Part shown: one piece after another, positions 44,308 to 55,100 of the stretch | Position numbering within the stretch: the stretch's first letter is position 1 | Layout: the number at the start of each line of letters is the position of its first letter | Source: LZORAL124-50-18 sp051208045 | GTDB taxonomy: Bacteria > Pseudomonadota > Gammaproteobacteria > Pseudomonadales > Oleiphilaceae | DNA length: 64,000 nt | Direction of reading: 5' to 3' | NCBI GenBank assembly: GCA_051208045.1 | Contig: JBPJFY010000002.1 | Location: 62,001 to 126,000, forward strand | Translations under genes and position numbers: made by a program | The notes under the pieces: generated by a model | The model's database searches: none | What the model saw: only the letters and a program-made list of their open reading frames with translations | What the model was told of the DNA's origin: nothing

Positions 44308-45330
44308 ATGAAAGTCCTGGTCACTGCCAATATCGTCCCCTTTATGCGTGGCGGTGCAGAAAACCACATTGAGGGATTGGTTGCCGAGCTGGAGATGGCG
44401 GGCGTGGATGTCAATTGCGTGCGATTCCCTTTCCGCTTTTCCCCGTTGAGTGATATCTCCAATGCCATGGCTTTCTGTGAAAGTCAGGATTTCAACTGCC
44501 CCAATGGCGTGCGCATTGATAAGGTGATCAGTCTTCAGTTTCCGGCCTATGGCGTACAGCATGATGACCTGCGCGTGTGGGTGATGCACCAGCACCGGGC
44601 CGTGTATGAACTTTACGATCAGCAGGAGCCCTCGGCAGCGCTCGCCACACTCAAGCAGGAAGTGACGGATTTCGATAATCGTGTGCTCAGTCGAGCACGA
44701 TTGTTTGCCAACTCGGGGCGGGTGGCCGCAAGGTTGGCGCAGTTTAATCATCTGAAGGCGGACCCCCTGTATCATCCCCCGAAAGGTGCGCAACATTTCT
44801 ACTCGGAAGACGCGTATGACTATGTGTTTTGTCCCAGTCGTCTGGAGCGCTTGAAACGTCAGGATTTGTTGATCGAGGCGGCGCGCTTTGTAAAAACGCC
44901 CGTCAAAATAGTGATCGCCGGGGACGGGGGGCAAAAAGCCTATTATCAATCCCTGGTGGAAAAGTATGCCTTGCAGGATCGTGTGGTGCTCATGGGTAAC
45001 TTTTCCGAGGCGGAAAAGTACACTTTGTATGCACGGGCACTCGCGGTGTTTTTTGCGCCTTATGACGAGGATTATGGGTATATCACCCTGGAAGCGATGC
45101 TCTCCGCCAAGCCGGTGATCACCTGCGAAGACTCCGGTGGTCCGTTGGAATTCGTGGAGCACGGGCAAACGGGCTATGTGTTGCCGCCAGAGCCGGCGCA
45201 AATTGCGGAAGCCGTGGATCACCTGTATCGCAACAAGCGTCAGGCCTATGAGTGGGGGCAGGCAGGGAAAAGTGTTTACCAGGCGAAAAATATACGCTGG
45301 TCGAATGTGATAGAGAGGTTGTTGAGTTAA
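44308..45330 (+). CDS. Glycosyltransferase family 4
   Basis: The 340-residue GT-B enzyme has VPFMRGGAENHIEGLVAELE at the N-terminus, FCPSRLERLKRQDLLIEAAR, IVIAGDGGQKAYYQSLVEK, and YDEDYGYITLEAMLSAKPV with CEDSGGPLEFVEHGQTGY. It is cytoplasmic or membrane-peripheral and probably adds one sugar to the lipid-linked glycan. Its TAA stop shares one base with the ATG of the next gene, implying translational coupling. Sugar specificity is unknown. Confidence 0.9.
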   Translation: MKVLVTANIVPFMRGGAENHIEGLVAELEMAGVDVNCVRFPFRFSPLSDISNAMAFCESQDFNCPNGVRIDKVISLQFPAYGVQHDDLRVWVMHQHRAVYELYDQQEPSAALATLKQEVTDFDNRVLSRARLFANSGRVAARLAQFNHLKADPLYHPPKGAQHFYSEDAYDYVFCPSRLERLKRQDLLIEAARFVKTPVKIVIAGDGGQKAYYQSLVEKYALQDRVVLMGNFSEAEKYTLYARALAVFFAPYDEDYGYITLEAMLSAKPVITCEDSGGPLEFVEHGQTGYVLPPEPAQIAEAVDHLYRNKRQAYEWGQAGKSVYQAKNIRWSNVIERLLS

Positions 45331-47837
45331 TGAAGATTGCGATTGTCGCGCCGAGCCCGGTGCCTTACACCGTCGGTGGTGCCGAGAAACTCTGGTGGGG
45401 GCTTCTCAATGCACTCAATCAAACGACCAGTCATCAAATCGAACTCATTAAGCTGCCTTCTCCCGAGAGAAATTTCTGGGAGTTGATGGCAAGCTACCAG
45501 ATGTTCAGTGAGCTGAACCTGGATCATTTCGATAGGATTATCTCGACCAAGTATCCGGCTTGGATGGTCGTTCACGCCAACCACCATTGTTATCTTCAAC
45601 ATAAGCTGCGCGGCTTGTATGACACCTATCATTTTTGCAAAAAGCCGACGACGTTACCGAAGTCTTTACCTGCGCCGCTTCACCGACTGAAAGCCATCAT
45701 CAGTGGAGCGCCGTCTCGTGAGAGCTTACCGGAGCTGTTTGCTGAGCTGGCAGAAATCAACATGCTCGCGGAAGTTGAGTCGGAGGTTGCAGAGATAATG
45801 GCTTTTCCCGGGCCCGTCAGCCGGGCTGTAGTGCATTATCTCGATAACGTTGCCTTGAATGCGCAGGCGATACAGCGCTTCAGCGCGATTTCCAGAAACG
45901 TCGCAGGCCGGACCGACTACTTTCCCCCGGAGGTACCGGTAGAAGTCATTCATCACCCCTCGGATGTCACACGCTATCAACAAGGGGGCTACGACTATGT
46001 GTTTACCATCAGTCGCCTGGATGGTGCGAAGCGCATTCGTTTGCTGATCGAAGCCTTCATGGCCACGCAAACCGAGCGAACATTTCGTATCGCGGGTACC
46101 GGCCCCGAGGAAGCAGAGTTGAAGCAGCTTGCGGCTGCCGATCCACGCATTCAGTTTCTCGGCCGAATCACCGATGACGAAGTGCTCAAGCACTATGCCG
46201 GAGCGCTGTTTATTCCCTTCATTCCGTATGATGAGGATTATGGGCTGATCACCATTGAAGCCATGTCCTCGGGAAAAGCGGTGTTAACCACCACGGATGC
46301 GGGTGGGGTCAACGAATTTGTTGAAAATGGAGTCAGCGGTTGGTCCGTAGAACCGTCGGTGGAAGCGTTAACCGCCGGAATGCAGAAAATGCTGGATCAC
46401 CCGGAGCAAACCCGGACGATGGGTGAGCAGGCAAAACAAAAAGTGGCGCACATCAGTTGGCGAGACACCGTTCAACGACTCCTGGGTGAGCGGCTCGTCA
46501 ATGAATTGAGAGCAGATGCGCCGTCCTCGAACCCGAAGGGGCCTCTGAAGCAGCGTCCCAACATCGTCGTGGCCGTCAACTTTGCCGTGTACCCGCCCCA
46601 GGGAGGCGGGCAGAGCCGTGTTTTTCACCTCTATCTAGCGCTCTCACAGTTTGCGGATGTGACACTGGTGACGCAATGTGCGGCAGAGTCCGACGCGGGC
46701 ACCTTCCAACTGGCACCCGGCTATCGCGAGATACGTGTGGCAAAAAGCGAGGCGCAGCGTCAGCATGAACGAACGCAAGCGACGATGCTTAAAGCATCGG
46801 TCGATGATATCGCGGCCATTGATGGCGTATTGCAGACACCAAACTACCTGACCGCATTGCAGCAGCAAGCTCAGGAAGCTGATCTGGTGATCGCATCGCA
46901 TCCGTATCTTTTTAAGGCCATTGCACAGGTCTATCAGGGTGAACTCTGGTACGAAGCGCATAATGTGGAATACGACATGAAGAGTGCCGTACTGGAACAC
47001 GCGTCACCCGTGGTGGGTGAGGAGCAGCAGGCAGCATTGGCCTGTGTGGCGCAGGTGGAAAGTGGCTGCATTGAGGCATCTTCCACCGTTCTGGCGTGCA
47101 GCGACCAGGATGTGCGCAGGCTCGGCGAACTCTATCCCGCCATGCGGGACAAATCGGCGGTCGTTGTCCCGAACGGCGTGTGCCTGGCATCCACACCCTT
47201 CGCCTCCTGGGCTGAGCGTACCGCCTTGCAACAACGCCTGGGCACCAGTGAGCGGTTTCAGGCAGTGTTTATAGGCAGTTGGCATGGGCCAAACATCGAA
47301 GCCATGGAATGGACGCTGCGCTATGCCAAAGAATGCCCGGAAGCAGACTTTTTGATTGTTGGCAGTGTGTGTCGCCACCCTGTCTGCAAATCGGTGTCGT
47401 CTAACGTGCATCTGCTCGGCTTGGTCAGCGACCAGGAAAAATCCGTGTTATTGAATTCAGTGGACCTTGCGATTAACCCCATGACCTCCGGCTCGGGAAC
47501 CAACCTGAAAATGTTGGATTATGCAGCGGCAGGTACTCCCATCCTCTCCACCGAGTTTGGCAATCGGGGATTGGTGTTTGAGCCAGAGGAAGATCTGTTG
47601 ATTGCCCCGGTGGAAGCATTTGGAAAAGTGATTCGGCAACTGGCTCAAGAGAAACGCGAGGCTGGCATTAGAACCCAACAAACATCCCCAGAGCAGAAAG
47701 TCCTTCCAGACCAGAAAGGTTCGCCAGAACAGAGAGTGGCAGCGGCCTACCAGCGGTGCAAAGCATATTATGACTGGCAAGTAATTGCAGGAAATCTGGC
47801 AGATATTGTCAAACGCCAGTGTGGCGTGCATAGTTAG
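45330..47837 (+). CDS. Two-domain glycosyltransferase (GT4-GT4 fusion)
   Basis: The 835-residue protein holds two complete GT-B enzymes. The first (about 1-400) starts IAIVAPSPVPYTVGGAEKLW and has FTISRLDGAKRIRLLIEAF and YDEDYGLITIEAMSSGKAV. The second (about 420-830) starts VVAVNFAVYPPQGGGQSRVF and has WYEAHNVEYDMKSAVLEHA, FIGSWHGPNIEAMEWTLRYA, NPMTSGSGTNLKMLDYAAAG and FGNRGL. A short charged tail of repeated EQK residues follows. Dual transferases of this kind often make a repeating disaccharide processively, which fits an ABC-dependent glycan. The start shares a base with the preceding stop (TAATG). Confidence 0.9.
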   Translation: MKIAIVAPSPVPYTVGGAEKLWWGLLNALNQTTSHQIELIKLPSPERNFWELMASYQMFSELNLDHFDRIISTKYPAWMVVHANHHCYLQHKLRGLYDTYHFCKKPTTLPKSLPAPLHRLKAIISGAPSRESLPELFAELAEINMLAEVESEVAEIMAFPGPVSRAVVHYLDNVALNAQAIQRFSAISRNVAGRTDYFPPEVPVEVIHHPSDVTRYQQGGYDYVFTISRLDGAKRIRLLIEAFMATQTERTFRIAGTGPEEAELKQLAAADPRIQFLGRITDDEVLKHYAGALFIPFIPYDEDYGLITIEAMSSGKAVLTTTDAGGVNEFVENGVSGWSVEPSVEALTAGMQKMLDHPEQTRTMGEQAKQKVAHISWRDTVQRLLGERLVNELRADAPSSNPKGPLKQRPNIVVAVNFAVYPPQGGGQSRVFHLYLALSQFADVTLVTQCAAESDAGTFQLAPGYREIRVAKSEAQRQHERTQATMLKASVDDIAAIDGVLQTPNYLTALQQQAQEADLVIASHPYLFKAIAQVYQGELWYEAHNVEYDMKSAVLEHASPVVGEEQQAALACVAQVESGCIEASSTVLACSDQDVRRLGELYPAMRDKSAVVVPNGVCLASTPFASWAERTALQQRLGTSERFQAVFIGSWHGPNIEAMEWTLRYAKECPEADFLIVGSVCRHPVCKSVSSNVHLLGLVSDQEKSVLLNSVDLAINPMTSGSGTNLKMLDYAAAGTPILSTEFGNRGLVFEPEEDLLIAPVEAFGKVIRQLAQEKREAGIRTQQTSPEQKVLPDQKGSPEQRVAAAYQRCKAYYDWQVIAGNLADIVKRQCGVHS

Positions 47838-47895
47838 ACGTATGCTTGTAGCCATTGCTGCTATTAATTTGCCGCGATTTAAAAGGTGAACCTCC

Positions 47896-48465
47896 ATGGA
47901 AGCTCGACAGTACGCAACCTACGAAGACATGCTGAACACGCCGGAGGGCGTGACGGCAGAAGTCATTCATGGTCAGCTTCACACCGCGCCACTGCCATCG
48001 CCACGACATGCCCATGTGCAAACCTTGCTCTCGTTCGAGCTGGTTGGGCCCTATGACAAAGGCAAAGGCGGTCCCGGCGGCTGGATATTTCTGGATGAAC
48101 CGGAACTGTGGCTCAGTGCAGGCGCTGGCCCCAAAGGCAACTACGTCGTACCGGACATTGCAGGCTGGAAGCGGGAGCGTTTCCACTACGACGAAAACCA
48201 AAACGGCATCAGCGTACCACCGGACTGGTTGTGTGAAGTTATTTCACCGTCATCGGTCAAGCATGATCGCATTACCAAAATGGCGCTCTACGCCGAATTC
48301 AAAATTCCCTATGTCTGGCTGGTTGACCCGGACGCGCGCATTCTCGAAGCCTTTGCTTTGCAGGAAGGTAAGTGGGTTATCGCGGCCTCATTTGCCGAGA
48401 GTGATTCTGTGGTTGCGCCTCCTTTTGATGCCTGTCCCTTCGATCTCAACAGCCTCTGGCTCTAA
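47896..48465 (+). CDS. Uma2 family (DUF820) PD-(D/E)XK nuclease-like protein
   Basis: The 189-residue protein matches Uma2: YATYEDMLNTPEGVTAEVIH with the first acidic residue, YVVPDIAGWKRER with the PD of the PD-(D/E)XK core, and PPDWLCEVISPSSVKHDRITK with the E-x-S half and the following Lys. All core residues appear present. Members are abundant in cyanobacteria and scattered elsewhere, with an uncertain biological role. It stands alone between the glycan genes and the giant RTX gene, has a GGTGAACC-type upstream site, and may be a transferred cassette. Confidence 0.85.
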   Translation: MEARQYATYEDMLNTPEGVTAEVIHGQLHTAPLPSPRHAHVQTLLSFELVGPYDKGKGGPGGWIFLDEPELWLSAGAGPKGNYVVPDIAGWKRERFHYDENQNGISVPPDWLCEVISPSSVKHDRITKMALYAEFKIPYVWLVDPDARILEAFALQEGKWVIAASFAESDSVVAPPFDACPFDLNSLWL

Positions 48466-48497
48466 GCCGGGCTCACGTTCTTAGATCAGTGAGCCGG

Positions 48498-48597
48498 AGG
48501 TGGATCGGTACTTCCTGAAACTGTCTGCCGCAGGGGTGCGGCAGTCAAGCGCCCAGGGATGGGTTCACAGCGTGTTTCAGGAAGTACCGATCCACCT
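48498..48597. repeat. 24-bp perfect inverted repeat with internal hairpin
   Basis: The arms (48498-48521 and 48574-48597) are exact reverse complements and start aggtggatcgg. Between them lies a second perfect eight-base hairpin, ctgccgca/tgcggcag (48525-48532 with 48537-48544), and a 29-base single-stranded part. No T-run follows. This is not a classical terminator; it resembles a REP-like or MITE-like extragenic element that can form a cruciform. Confidence 0.85.
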
Positions 48598-48630
48598 TAC
48601 CGACCTGTAACAAAAAAACCGAAAAAAACG

Positions 48631-48659
48631 TTGACGTGGTAAAATTTCCCACTTATCCT
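48631..48659 (+). promoter_or_regulatory. Candidate sigma-70 promoter for the giant RTX gene
   Basis: TTGACG, a 17-base spacer and TATCCT. Two further candidates lie closer to the gene: TTGACA at 48815-48820, and TTGACA at 48911-48916 with TATAAA at 48932-48937 (15-base spacing). Which one is used cannot be decided; the first would leave a leader of about 515 bases. Confidence 0.45.
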
Positions 48660-49179
48660 GTGCAGGTATGTTGGAGTAATCTGTTAGTAATCTATCTGGC
48701 AGGTTTCTTCAGCAGGGTTTTTGCGCTTCAGGTTCAAGGGAGGACGCCAGCAGGTTACGAAATGAAACATTTTTCCGCATCTTATAAGGATTGTTAAGAA
48801 AGCGGGCTAAGTGTTTGACATACTGTGATTTGCTGATACGCTTGAATTAAATTGGGTAAGCTGTAACTGGCTTGCTCGGTTTTTTGTTTATAGTTTGATC
48901 TGGTTAAAAATTGACACATTGCCGGCCGAACTATAAATTTGTCGCGCTTAAACTGGGCGCTGAGCATGGTGATCATAGAAATCGCCGGTAAAGCACCCCG
49001 AATATGTATCTGCAGATATATATCCAACACTCCGAAGAAAAGGATGCAGTCTTTCGAAAGAGTGGGATTTTAAGACTTAACTTATTTACCGCAGTGCTTA
49101 CCAATGTAAATACCGCAGTAATAAGCTAGTAAATCGATGTCGCAAGACATCTTTTCATCACAAAAAGGAGCAAAATAGT
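48660..49179 (+). other. Long untranslated leader of the giant RTX gene with hairpins
   Basis: I see no convincing gene in this stretch. Near its end, cttatt/aataag arms enclose two copies of taccgcagt (49081-49125), and a perfect six-base hairpin gatgtc-gcaa-gacatc with a GNRA-type loop lies at 49136-49151, followed by cttttc. The ribosome binding site aaggag is at 49165-49170, nine bases before the ATG. Such a structured leader would suit high, stable expression of a surface protein. Confidence 0.55.
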
Positions 49180-52100
49180 ATGGCAGCAGCCGACTACTAC
49201 AATACCGTTCAAGAAGCATACATTGCTTACTACGGTCGTGCCGCAGACAAAGCTGGTCTGGATTTCTGGGCAGGTGCACTGGATGACGCGGGTGGCAATC
49301 TGGATGCAATCATTGATGCATTCGCAAATTCCGCAGAATATTCCGCATACTTGGGAAGCATTACCGATCTAAATGAGCGATTGAATGCGATTTACCAAAA
49401 TGCGTTTGGTCGCGATGGTGATGAAGCCGGTTTGGCCTTCTGGGTAGGTGAAATCGAAGCGGGCAACGTGTCTGAAGCAGCAGCATCTCTGGCGATTCTC
49501 CAAGGCGCACAAAACGAAGATGCAGCAATTCTGGCAAACAAAGTCACCGTTGCAACGGACTTCACAAACCGGATTTCTGCCTCTGGCGCGGATTACGATG
49601 CAGACAACGTGAATGATGCACGTGAGATCATGGCGGGCGTGACTGCAACCAATGGTTCAGTGAATGCAGCGATGGCAAAAACGCTGATCTTCGCATCAGA
49701 AAATGGCGGAGACTTGAGCAACCCGACTTCCTTCACTGTGGATCAGTACTCCAATGCCGCTGGTGGTGTTGTGGATTCTCTGCGACTGCAAGGTGACCAG
49801 GATGTGCGTGTTGATTTCACCAATCGCGCAGACCCAATCCAGCGTGTTGACCTGGATAGCGATGGCGTTATTGAGTTCAACGGCGTTGAAAACCAGGACG
49901 ACCTGACCGCACTGATCAAAGCTGATAGTGTGACTCCGGATGGTGGTGATTATGAAATCGTTGATGCGTATGCGCGCAACCCGTTGAATCACTCGGATTC
50001 AGAGAACAACTTCCTGGGCAATATTTACTTTGATGGCACCGGCTTCAATGGCGATGGTGTATCCACCAACGGTAACATTGTGTTGGGTGGCTTGGGTTCA
50101 GATATTCTGTTGGGCGGCATCGGTAACGACTTCCTGGCTGGTGGTGGTGTGGCAAGCAATGCTGCGACGCAAACCTCGACTGGTGACATTTTGGAAGGTG
50201 GTCGTAACGCTGACTTTTTCTTTGTTGAGCTTTCTCGCCTGGATCCGTCCGACAGCCCTGCTGCGCTGGATGGTGGTGAAACTGCCGATAACACCCAAGC
50301 AGATGACAACAACGATGGTGATGCAACTTCCGGGAACCAGGATTCTGACTGGGTACTGCTGGAAGCGTCTGACGACGACGAGCCTGTATTTGTAACCATG
50401 GGAGCCAGTGGTGACGTGGCGGGTTCCGAAGGTGGCTTTATCTCCAGTGATGCAGATTTCAACAGCGGCGCAGGATTCGCTGATATGGATGAAATCGAGC
50501 ACCTGGATGCATCAGGTAACCTGTTCGGCTTCCTGAATGAATTCAACGTGAAGTTGGGTGCGTTGGCAGGTCAGGAACACACCAGCGGTGAAAACCGTGG
50601 TATTGGTTCTACGGCACAGTTGCGTATCCAGGGTAGTGATGAAGATAACATCATTATCGCCGGTTACGACAACGATGATATTGCTGGTGGTGATGGCGAT
50701 GACATCATCATGGGCGGTAACATGATGTATGCAGAAGGCAACTCAAGCTTGCCTGGTATCACCAACAACGGTATCGATGATATTGATGGCGGTGCGGGCG
50801 ATGACCACATCGTTTACGAGTTTGACGGTGGTATTTACACTGGCGGCTCAGGTAATGACACTCTGTGGATTGATTCTCAGGTTGGCGGTATCGAGCTTGA
50901 TACCGATCTGACAGCACTGGTCGCGGATAACATTATTCGTATCGACCTGGCTGCACCAAACTCTGCGGGCCAGGGTTACGGCGGTAACGATGGGTTGACG
51001 CAGGCGCAGTCAAATGCAGCGACAGCCGGTGCCGTTACTGGTTTTGAAAACGTCATTGCCACAGGTCTGGGTGCGCTGGACTTCCTGTCTGCCGGCATCA
51101 ATGACCCGGAATTGAACTTCACGCACCAGATGAATTTCTATGGTGCAGACACCGACATGCATTTGCGTGGTGGTGGCAGCGAAGCCAACGACTACGAAGA
51201 AGATAACCGCCTGTATGCGAACACAGGGGATGACGTGATCGAAGGTCGTGCTGGTGATGACCAGCTGATGGGTGGTCTGGGCAGCGATGACTTCATCTTC
51301 GCGCTGGATGGCGACGAAGGTACGGATGACATCAACGTCATTCACAAGCAGGCGGATGCCGATGGTGACCAGATTTGGGATGGTTCCAATGGCCAGTTTG
51401 CTGATGGTACTTACACTCAGGACTTCGGTGATTCTACGGTAACTACCTTTGGTTCTTCTGCGCTCTTTATAGCAAATAACATCGACAATGTTGATCCTGC
51501 GACGGAGCTTGAAGATGTTACGGTAGCGGCGTTCATTTTAAATATCACTCCAGCAGGGGAAACCACGGAGCAGTCCATTCGCTTTGAAGTGACGCATAAC
51601 GCAGATTTGGCTTTGGTTGCAGACTCTCTGCAGGCAGCGATCGACGCGAAAGCAACGGAAGCGGGCTTCGAGTTCTTGAGTTCTCTGCAGGCTACCTACT
51701 TGGGTGAGCAGGGCTTGCCTGGTACTGGTGTGACAATGAGCGTTACGGATACTGCTGGTGGCGTAATCAATCAAGCAAATCCTGGTGATTGGGAGTTTGC
51801 GGGTCAGTCTCCAGCAGGTAACTTCGTGTGGGATGTAACAGGCGGCGGTGATCAAACTCAACAAGACCTGGATCGCCTGGTATTTGTTGCCTATGAAGAT
51901 CGTGCAGACGCAGAAGCTGTGGATGACGATGCAGAAACCGGCAGTACGGTTTCCCTGGGTGAAAACGCTTACGCGCAGGATCTGGTTGTTGGTTTCGTCA
52001 CGGAAAACAATGGTCAAACCACGACCTTTGTTGCTGAGCAGCAAGCTTATGATCTGACCTTCACCAATCTGGCAGTGGAAGACCAGGTGGTTGTTGCCGT

Positions 52101-55100
52101 GAATGGTGTTCAGTTCGGTTTGACTGTAGGGATTGACATCGACGGTACGCTGATTGCCGGTGAGTCCACAGCAGCGTTTGTGGCTCGTTTGGCAACCCAT
52201 ATCAATGACTTCCTGGATGATGACACGGCAGCGGGCACAATTGCCGCAGCCTCGGCCGGTACCACACTGACCATTTCTCAAGGCGAGTACAAGTCAATTG
52301 AGGAAGCAGTGTTCATTTACACGCCCGTAGTCACGATCAACAGTGATGACGCAGTGGTTGATCAGGATACGGCAAATGCCATCAACAACTCTGGTGGTGA
52401 GCGTGCCTACGTTACCATTTCAAACGATACCTCTACTGAAGTACAGTTGTTCGAGTTTGGTGGTGCGGATGATGAGCTGTTGAATGAAGACAATGTGCTC
52501 TTCCTGGGTAACAACGGCTACGACCATGGCGTAGTGACCGATGCTTCCATGTCTCGCTCTGTATTGGAGCAGGCAGCCACTACCGGTGGTGAACTGTTGG
52601 GTTCTGACGCAATTGTAATTAACGTCGCACAGGGTGATGATATCTCCGGTGCGGAAACCGCTGCGGCCTACGCAGGTATCCGTGATCGCGATGAAGATGG
52701 TAACGTTGACGCGATTCAGGTTGGTGCCGAAAACATGGCGACGCCTTTCGGTGAAAACGTATCTGTGCACGGGGATGACCTGCTGATCGGTAACTCCGGT
52801 GATGACGTGATTCGTGGTGGTACCGGCGATGACAAATTCTACATGTCAGGTGGTCTGGATGACATCGATGGCGGTAAGGATTTGTACCTCGAAGACATCC
52901 TGAACGATGGTCAGGACGGTATCGTTCATGTGTACAACACCTTTGAAGCTGCGCAGCGTGATGCGCAGGCGGAAGTGCTGTCTATCAAGCTGTTGAACCA
53001 GTCCGAAGATAACGGTGCGGTGATTTCCGGCTTGTTCCAGGATATCCTGGTGGCACAGCAAGCCCTGTTTGGTGGCGTTGTGGGTGCGGGTGGTGCTCAA
53101 TTCTCCATCGTGCTGGATCTGGATACAACCTTTGCAACCGGTGGTTCCGGTCAGATCGTTGTTTCTGAGAATGGTGCACAAACTGGTGAGACCTGGTTCC
53201 GTGATATGGAGCACGTGCGCACCGTGGGTGGCGACGGCACCTTGGCAGGTCAAGGGCATGATACACTGGATCTGAGCCGTTCTGCGGACTACACCACACG
53301 CGCGTTTGGTACCAACAATCAGAACATGACCTATGATCTGACAGGTGGTGTGAACGCTGGTTTGGTGACCCTGGCCGGTAACAACTTCATGTTTGTGGAT
53401 GGTGTTGAGCACGTGATCACTGGTGGTGGTACTGACCAGTTGATCATTGACGAAACCGAAGCAGACAAGAACAACAACTTCACTGCAGGTGCAGGCGATG
53501 ACACCATCACCTACCAGGTGAATGGCTTGGGCGCGTTCTCTGACTACTCCACATTGGATGTGGCCATCGGCCCGAACGATGTAGACACAGTGACGCAAAC
53601 CGGTGGTCTGGTACCGGAAACGGATGCAAACGATCCTATCGACACCCTGACTGGTGTTGAGAATATCGATATCTCCGCAGCAGCAGTCAGCTCTCGCGAA
53701 GACGATATCCTGGACGTATCGGCACTGACTTCTGGCGCAACGGTTGACTTCACCAACGGTGATGTTGACAACGGAGGTGTTGAAGTGGCCGAAATCGGTA
53801 CCTTCAATGACAACGGTACGCCTGCTGATACCACAGACGATTTCCACACTGGCATGTCCGAGTTGGAAAATGTACTGGGTTCAAGTGCGAACGATACAGT
53901 TATCATCAGCAACACAATGGCCAACTCCCGTGAAGATGTGGTTGATGGTACAGCATCAGCCGATATTTTGTTTGACACTTACCTGACGTTTGATCTGACG
54001 GATGAAGGCGTAAACGCTGCGCTGGACACGGATTCCGATATCGAACAGATCACTGTGCCTGAATTGCGCGCAGCGAATGAACTGGCAGCGATCCCGAATG
54101 TGGTGAACTATGGCCAATTCAACTTTGATCTGGCTGGTGGTACTGACCGCATCGACTACAGCAACGAAACCGGCACTATCGCGGTTGTTGTGAATCTGGG
54201 TGTGGAAGGTGAAGAGCAGTTCGTTATTGTTGACCACAACAACAACGATGATCTGACTGATGCAGGTGACCGTATCGACGTTCTTCAGAACGTTGAGCAG
54301 ATCGTTGCGTCTCTGGACGATGGTTTGGCGGGCAACGCTGAAGCGATTCTGGATTTCACCAGCTCAACGCAAGACGTTCAAATTACCTTTGAATACAACA
54401 TCGATGACAACGAAACGCCTGCAGATGGCGATGAGTATGAGAACACCATCCGTATCGCTGATGGTGATGGTGATACCATCGAAGGTTTGAACGGCTTTGT
54501 TGAGCGCTACACATACGGTGCAGCTGCAGATGCAATCTGGAACGTGATCGAAGGTAGCCATTACGATGAAGTGATTCTGTACGAAGGCAGTGAAGATCTG
54601 ACGGATCAGGATGGTCTGGATCACAGATACTCTGACGACAGATTGACCCTGCGTGGCGGTGACAACAACGTTCGCTACAACGCCCTTGAAACCAGTATTA
54701 CCGTTCAAGTGAACGTTGTGGAAGACAGCGGTATTGGTGATGGACTCATCACGGCGACGGTTGACTTCCAGGATGGCGACGGCAATGCGTTGACCGGAGC
54801 AGGTACACACACCATCACGTCTTACACGTCTGACAACTCTATCCAGTACATGGTGGATCGAAATGAAGACGGTACGATGGAAGTGGATAACGGTGGTTCG
54901 TTGAAGCTGGAAGCAACACAGGATCAGGAAGATACTGTAAGCTTCGTGAGCTCTTCTGCGAAAGTGTTTATCCTTGGCTCCTCCGCAGGTGTTCTGGATG
55001 TAACCATTGGTTCGCTGGATACCATGCGTTTGACCGGTTTTGAGCGTTTACAGGATGCAGATTCTGATGACGTGTACACACTGGCGAACATGAGTGCAGG

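Noticed and set aside
44248..45222. 324-codon minus-strand frame opposite a glycosyltransferase
   Set aside because: The plus-strand frame has complete GT4 motifs; the opposite frame has none.
52846..53847. Long open frame on the minus strand inside the giant RTX gene
   Set aside because: It is antisense to the repetitive Asp/Gly-rich coding sequence, whose codon bias keeps the opposite strand open. No family motif and no ribosome site.
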